Origin: Saccharibacillus alkalitolerans
GTDB lineage: Bacteria; Bacillota; Bacilli; Paenibacillales; Paenibacillaceae
Assembly: GCF_011090185.1 (NCBI RefSeq)
Contig: NZ_JAAFGS010000001.1
Location: 310,001-374,000 of the forward strand
Direction: 5' to 3'
Length of the DNA stretch: 64,000 bases
Part shown: positions 60,182 to 64,000 of the stretch, one piece after another
Layout of the letters: every line of letters starts with the position of its first letter
Numbering within the stretch: the stretch's first letter is position 1
Translations under genes and position numbers: made by a program
Notes under the pieces: model-generated
Told to the model about the DNA's origin: nothing
The model's input: the letters and a program-made list of their open reading frames with translations, nothing else
The model's database searches: none

Positions 60182-60244
60182 AGTCATACCTGCCCGGTCC
60201 GGGTGGGACCGGGTAGAGTTCCAGCATAGAAGCGGGATGACACA

Positions 60245-60682
60245 ATGAGCGTATCGGAGATTGAAACAGTCGACATGGCCCGCGTGCTCATGAGCGCATA
60301 CGAATTGGGCGATATGATCAACGGTTCTGTCGAAGTTGCGAATTATTTATATTGGCGCGAGCGGATGCAGGAGCATCCGGAAGTGCGGCGTCTTATCGTC
60401 AAGTTGAACGCCAAGAGAGAACTGTTTGAGGAAACGCAGCGTTTCGGACATTTTCACCCGAATTATCACGCGGCAAAAGAAGAAGTCGAGCTCGTGGAGC
60501 GGGAAATGGAACAGATCGAAGCCGTGGCCCGTTTCAAAGCGGCAGAGAAAGCGCTCGACGACCTGCTCTTTGAAATGTCGGAGACGATCGCTTATTCGGT
60601 CTCTTCGAGCATCAAGGTACCGGGCAACGATCCGCTGCCGAAGAAAGGCTGCGGAAGCGGAGGTTCCTGCGGCTGCGGTTAA
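60245..60682 (+). CDS. ylbF: RicF/YlbF family regulator
   Basis: A 145-residue helical protein of the YlbF/YmcA family. It ends with the Cys-rich CGSGGSCGCG, the RicF cluster that in Bacillus forms an iron-sulfur-containing complex with RicA and RicT. That complex influences RNA processing by RNase Y, competence and sporulation. Followed 39 bp later by ylbG, the usual neighbour. ATG at 60245. Confidence 0.93.
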   Translation: MSVSEIETVDMARVLMSAYELGDMINGSVEVANYLYWRERMQEHPEVRRLIVKLNAKRELFEETQRFGHFHPNYHAAKEEVELVEREMEQIEAVARFKAAEKALDDLLFEMSETIAYSVSSSIKVPGNDPLPKKGCGSGGSCGCG

Positions 60683-60721
60683 GCCGCGGGCCGGTCATTA
60701 CAGAAAGAAGGTGCGAGCATC

Positions 60722-61006
60722 ATGGTTCCGGAACGTATAGGCTATATTGTATGGGTGAACGACCTGAAAGCGGCACGGAATTTGGAGAAGTACGGAACGC
60801 TTCATTACGTATCGCGCCGGATGCACTACGCCGTCGTCTACCTGAACGCCGATCGGGCGGAGGAGACGGCGAAACATATGCGCAGGCTGTCCTATGTACG
60901 CAAGATCGAAAGATCGCATCGGACGGAGCTGAAGACGGATTACGGCAGCAAGTTCCCGGAAGAAGTTTCGGCTGAACTTCCGGATTCCGAAGCGCTGTCC
61001 GGCTAA
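60722..61006 (+). CDS. ylbG: YlbG family protein (DUF2129, UPF0298)
   Basis: A 94-residue protein: RIGYIVWVNDLKAARNLEKYGTLHYVSRR, then HYAVVYLNADRAEETAKHMRRL matches YlbG. Function unknown. ATG at 60722 follows AAGAAGGTG. Two-gene operon with ylbF. Confidence 0.93.
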   Translation: MVPERIGYIVWVNDLKAARNLEKYGTLHYVSRRMHYAVVYLNADRAEETAKHMRRLSYVRKIERSHRTELKTDYGSKFPEEVSAELPDSEALSG

Positions 61007-61024
61007 CGGAATCGGCAGATGCCA

Positions 61025-61061
61025 GCAGAAGAAGCGGCCCAATTCGGGCCGCTTCTTCTGC
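61025..61061 (+). terminator. Perfect 16-bp hairpin after ylbG
   Basis: GCAGAAGAAGCGGCCC/GGGCCGCTTCTTCTGC with a 5-nt loop. No T-tract follows, so it is a weak terminator or RNA-stabilising hairpin. Confidence 0.6.
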
Positions 61062-61097
61062 ACCATAGCCTTATAAAAACGGCTTTTTTTGAATCGC

Positions 61098-61126
61098 TTG
61101 TATAAGTTAGAGGCATGTTGTAATAT
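61098..61126 (+). promoter_or_regulatory. Promoter with downstream palindrome for the 61196 gene
   Basis: TTGTAT (61098-61103), 17-bp spacer, TAATAT (61121-61126). The palindrome GTATATATAC (61132-61141) lies near the start point and may be an operator. Confidence 0.55.
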
Positions 61127-61195
61127 ATTGGGTATATATACATAGATATAAAGACCTAAAATGGACCAAGTCGAGTCTCTGGAGAGTGATAAACG

Positions 61196-61633
61196 GTGCG
61201 GGATAAGGCGACGGAACGATGGAGCACTTACGAACCTTTTTTCATCGCTCTCGGTGACAAAAAGGTGGCAGACATCGTCATTACGAATCATGCCAAAAGC
61301 CGCTACGGCGATCGGATTGAAAGCGGACAAAAAGATGCGGAGGAGATTGCGTCCTGGTTGTGGGAATGTCTGCAGGCCAAGCGAATCGTTTCGTACTACC
61401 GCAAGGAAGAAGACGTTTATCTGATTGACGACGATATCGTCATGGTGGCGGAATTCGGCGAGCTGACCGGTCCTTATCCGGTCGAAGGCGGACCGCTGCA
61501 TAAGATGATCGTCGTGACCTTCCTCGGCAAAATGTCGGAAACCATCGAGCTGCGCGATTTGAAATCGTATTACTCGTGGCTTCGGCACTCGCGGAGAATG
61601 ACGCTGATGAAAAACGGACGCAAAAAAAAGTAG
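61196..61633 (+). CDS. Conserved protein of unknown function
   Basis: A 145-residue protein. ADIVITNHAKSRYGDRI is somewhat like the HAxxRxxER start of DUF4258/RelE-like proteins, then IVSYYRKEEDVYLIDDDIVMVAEFGEL. The similarity is weak and no antitoxin is adjacent. GTG at 61196 follows GGAGAG with ~10-nt spacing. The C-terminus is strongly basic. Confidence 0.75.
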   Translation: MRDKATERWSTYEPFFIALGDKKVADIVITNHAKSRYGDRIESGQKDAEEIASWLWECLQAKRIVSYYRKEEDVYLIDDDIVMVAEFGELTGPYPVEGGPLHKMIVVTFLGKMSETIELRDLKSYYSWLRHSRRMTLMKNGRKKK

Positions 61634-61810
61634 CGGTCAACACAGGGATCCGGCGCGCCGAAGCACAAGGGCGGCGTACCGGACAGCAGCTTTCGGGCTT
61701 CGCCGTGCCGTACCTGGGCGTACGGCATAACGGATCGAATCCAATCGAATAGGGAAGCCCTGGCATGGAAATTTTATTTTTCATGCTTTTTTTTGTGAGG
61801 AGGAATAAAA

Positions 61811-62725
61811 ATGGCACTTAATTTTCACCAACTGCATATCTTCCATACGGTTGCCGAAAAAGGGAGCTTTTCCGCTGCTGCGGCGGCCATGCACATGACC
61901 CAGCCTGCGGTAACGATGCAGGTGCAGGCGCTGGAAGAGCATTTCGGCACCAAACTGTTGAACCGTTCGACGAAGAGAATCGAACTGACGGAATCCGGCC
62001 GCATGCTCCTGCCGTTCGCGCGGCGCAGCATCGAGCTTTTGCGCGAGACGGATACGGAGATGTCCCGTTTTACGCATAAGCTGGAAGGCCGGCTGCAGTT
62101 CGGCGCCAGCAACACGATCGGCGAATATGTTCTGCCTCCGCTGCTCGTCCCGTTCGGCCGCCGGCATCCGAACACCTCGATTTCGCTCAAGGTGATGAAC
62201 ACGACGCAGATTGTGGAGGAAATTGCCCGGCATACGCTGAATTTCGGCCTTGTCGAGGCGCCCGTGGCGCATCCGGATATGGTCAGCGAAACGGTCATGC
62301 AGGACGAACTGCGCCTGATCGTTCCCGGCGGACATCCGCTCGCGGCACGGGAATCGGTGACGCTGGAAGAGGCTTCCGCGTATCCGTTCGTGCTGCGCGA
62401 AGAAGGGTCCGGTACGCGTCAGGTGATGGAAGACGAATGGAAAGCGAAAGGGATGGACCCGCGCAGCCTGCAAACGGTGATGGAGCTCGGAAGTACGGGG
62501 GCCGTCAAGTCCGCCGTGGAAGCGGGCCTGGGCGTGACCATGCTGTCGCCTTCTTCGGTCAAGCACGAACTGGCGCTCGGACTGCTGCATGCCGTCCCGA
62601 TCCGGGATGCGTCGTTCAAGCGGCAGTTTTATTCGGTTCGCCTTCGATCGACGCTGCTTCCGATCGCGGCCGTAGCCTTTTTGAATTTTTTGCGGGATCG
62701 GCAGCTGACGGACGAGGAGGAATAA
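61811..62725 (+). CDS. LysR-family transcriptional regulator
   Basis: A 304-residue LysR regulator. DNA-binding HTH FHQLHIFHTVAEKGSFSAAA..MTQPAVTMQVQALEE at the start, then an effector domain (LQFGASNTIGEYVLPPLL, GVTMLSPSSVKHEL) similar to the CysL/YwfK group. The effector is unknown. ATG at 61811 follows GGAGGAAT. The PHP gene starts 1 bp after its stop, so they are co-transcribed. Confidence 0.93.
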   Translation: MALNFHQLHIFHTVAEKGSFSAAAAAMHMTQPAVTMQVQALEEHFGTKLLNRSTKRIELTESGRMLLPFARRSIELLRETDTEMSRFTHKLEGRLQFGASNTIGEYVLPPLLVPFGRRHPNTSISLKVMNTTQIVEEIARHTLNFGLVEAPVAHPDMVSETVMQDELRLIVPGGHPLAARESVTLEEASAYPFVLREEGSGTRQVMEDEWKAKGMDPRSLQTVMELGSTGAVKSAVEAGLGVTMLSPSSVKHELALGLLHAVPIRDASFKRQFYSVRLRSTLLPIAAVAFLNFLRDRQLTDEEE

Positions 62726-62726
62726 C

Positions 62727-63620
62727 ATGGAAAGCATGATAAACGGCAAAGAAAAGGCAGCTTTGTACGATTTGCATATGCACAGCACGTCTTCCGACGG
62801 GATGAATACCTCTGCGGAACTGGTGCGGCTGGCGGCAGAACGGGGGCTGGCGGGCGTTGCGCTGACCGACCACGATACCGTCGCCGGGGTGAGCGAAGCG
62901 GCGGCGGAAGCCGGGAAAGCGGGATTGGACTTCGTACCCGGCGTAGAGATCAGCACACGGGCGGGAGGCAAAGACATCCATGTGCTCGGTTACTTCGTCG
63001 ATCCGTCGGACAAGCGGTTTCTGGAGCGGTTGGCCGGCCTGCGCGACGTTCGCGATCGGCGCAACGATCTCATTTTGGGAAAACTGAGGGAACTCGGCGT
63101 GGATATTACGCTTGAAGAGGTTAAGGACCGCGGCGGCCGCCCGCTCGCTCCCGGAGAGAGCGTAGGCCGGCCTCATATGGCGGACGTGCTGGTGCGCAAA
63201 GGTTACGCGGCCGACCTGCGCGATGCTTTCGATAAGTATTTGGCCGAAGGGGCGGCCGCTTACGTCTCTCCGCCGCGAATCTCTCCGTCCGAAGCGGCCG
63301 ACTGGATCCGCGAAGCGGGCGGCGTTCCGGTGCTGGCTCATCCCGGCCTGTACGGGGACGACGAACTGGTCCGGACGGTGCTGAGCGAAGCGAAGCCTGC
63401 CGGCATCGAGGTCCGTCACCCGGATCACGGGCCCGAAGACGAGGAACGCTACCGGAAGCTGGCCGCGGAATACGGACTGCTGACGACGGCCGGTTCGGAT
63501 TATCACGGAGTCCGGCAGGGGAAAGTGTTCCACGGCGAGCTGGGCGGTTATACGGTAGGCGCTGCTGCGGTAGAGAGGCTTCGGAACTTGGGGATGCAGG
63601 GGAAACGCCAGCTCGAATAA
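62727..63620 (+). CDS. PHP-domain phosphoesterase (RNase AM/YciV type)
   Basis: A 297-residue PHP protein with the metal motifs DLHMHSTSSDG, ALTDHDTVAGV, VPGVEIS, LAHPGLYGD and TAGSDYHG. YciV-type members degrade short RNAs or dephosphorylate 3',5'-bisphosphonucleotides, so RNA or nucleotide turnover is likely. ATG at 62727 has GGAGGAAT upstream and lies 1 bp after the LysR stop. Confidence 0.92.
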   Translation: MESMINGKEKAALYDLHMHSTSSDGMNTSAELVRLAAERGLAGVALTDHDTVAGVSEAAAEAGKAGLDFVPGVEISTRAGGKDIHVLGYFVDPSDKRFLERLAGLRDVRDRRNDLILGKLRELGVDITLEEVKDRGGRPLAPGESVGRPHMADVLVRKGYAADLRDAFDKYLAEGAAAYVSPPRISPSEAADWIREAGGVPVLAHPGLYGDDELVRTVLSEAKPAGIEVRHPDHGPEDEERYRKLAAEYGLLTTAGSDYHGVRQGKVFHGELGGYTVGAAAVERLRNLGMQGKRQLE

Positions 63621-63632
63621 GGCATGAATCGC

Positions 63633-63671
63633 AAAAAAAGCGTATCCGCCCAAATGGCGAATACGCTTTTT
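63633..63671. terminator. Bidirectional terminator
   Basis: AAAAAGCGTAT/ATACGCTTTTT with inner CGCC/GGCG pairing, between convergent genes. Confidence 0.88.
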
Positions 63672-63725
63672 GTCTGATCAGTTAACTATCGAAGCCTGCA
63701 AAAAAAGATGCTGCACTTTCTGCGG

Positions 63726-64000
63726 TTAACCGTTTTTGACCGTGTTCGGCAGCGATTTGATCAGATCTTCGTCGGGCGTCACGAACAGCGTTTTCTGATG
63801 ATCGTAGATGACGAAGCCCGGTTTGGAACCGCTCGGCTTGCGGACATGGCGGATCTGGGTCGTATCGACCGGCACGCTGCTGGAATGTTTGGCCTGGCTG
63901 AAGTAAGCGGCGAGCTGGGCGGCTTCGTTCAGCGTGGCTTCGCCGTATTCCCCGCTTCGGATCACGACGTGCGAACCCGGGATGTCTTTCGTATGCAGCC
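63726..64000 (-). CDS. rqcH: Rqc2/NFACT-like RqcH, C-terminal end only
   Basis: The C-terminal ~91 codons of an NFACT protein, running off the window end. The NFACT-R motif [41 protein letters not shown] and [12 protein letters not shown] are typical of RqcH (YloA/FbpA). RqcH adds alanine tails to stalled nascent chains on 50S subunits. The start lies beyond base 64000. Confidence 0.9.
   Translation of the reverse strand, partial: LHTKDIPGSHVVIRSGEYGEATLNEAAQLAAYFSQAKHSSSVPVDTTQIRHVRKPSGSKPGFVIYDHQKTLFVTPDEDLIKSLPNTVKNG

Noticed and set aside
1-64000. CRISPR arrays, prophage or intact insertion sequence
   Set aside because: No regularly spaced repeats, no integrase, terminase or transposase motifs were found on either strand.

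Overview
The window reads as a chromosomal segment of a GC-rich, endospore-lineage Firmicute of the Paenibacillaceae type; a Saccharibacillus-like genome is my best guess. This rests on Bacillus-type genes (ylbF/ylbG, ylaN, ytxJ, rpsD with an S4-type leader, ccpA, yktB, speA, rqcH) combined with high GC codon use, strong GGAGG ribosome-binding sites, several secreted 'copper amine oxidase N-terminal' stalk-domain proteins and long hairpin terminators between nearly all units. The species assignment is inference. I see no prophage, CRISPR array, rRNA or intact insertion sequence. The only RNA gene found is one tRNA-Val.

Layout. 1-5.3 kb: 5'-truncated view of an ABC exporter (minus strand), then viroplasmin-type RNase H, uracil-DNA glycosylase, a small conserved protein, a YfcE-type phosphodiesterase and a GNAT. 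5.4-12.9 kb: a YflT-like stress protein, a membrane GGDEF-EAL protein, two secreted stalk-domain proteins and glycerol dehydrogenase. 12.9-15.7 kb: an ECF sigma factor overlapping its DUF4179-type anti-sigma partner, and a YjcQ-like small protein. 15.9-21.2 kb: GH32 sucrose hydrolase and several small or hypothetical genes, a lipoprotein and tRNA-Val. 21.4-27 kb: ribulose-monophosphate formaldehyde-fixation genes hxlA-hxlB with divergent regulator hxlR, followed by a CYP102A (P450 BM3-type) self-sufficient fatty-acid hydroxylase. 27-37 kb: an MBL hydrolase, a third stalk protein, a His/Cys-rich DUF1292 protein, arginine decarboxylase, a broken GNAT, an MFS transporter, an SDR, YktB and 6-phosphogluconate dehydrogenase. 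37-46.7 kb: a divergent EPSP synthase, a CoA-binding protein, a glucose-family PTS permease with enzyme I, a PfpI/DJ-1 protein, YtxJ, CcpA and MTA/SAH nucleosidase. 46.8-64 kb: PBP1A, ribosomal protein S4, a DgcP-like diguanylate cyclase, an M29 aminopeptidase, an HPr-like protein lacking the catalytic His loop, YlaN, a Ca2+/H+ antiporter, Asp23, FtsW, an M20 amidohydrolase, RicF/YlbG, a LysR regulator, a PHP phosphoesterase and the end of RqcH.

Themes. Carbon-catabolite control is concentrated here (EIICBA and enzyme I, CcpA, the HPr-like protein with only the Ser-46-type segment, and a near-perfect cre site). Cyclic-di-GMP appears twice: a GGDEF-EAL protein without an obvious I-site and a DgcP-like cyclase with one. 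Cell-wall growth genes (PBP1A, FtsW) flank the S4/DgcP block.

Most unexpected structure: two copies (32825-33016 and 38938-39090) of an intergenic foldback element. Both have pairable ends, conserved arms, a variable apical hairpin and an intrinsic terminator directly downstream. The first copy lies between two identical 20-bp terminator stems, as if inserted with target duplication. I consider this the best candidate for an undescribed element in the window.
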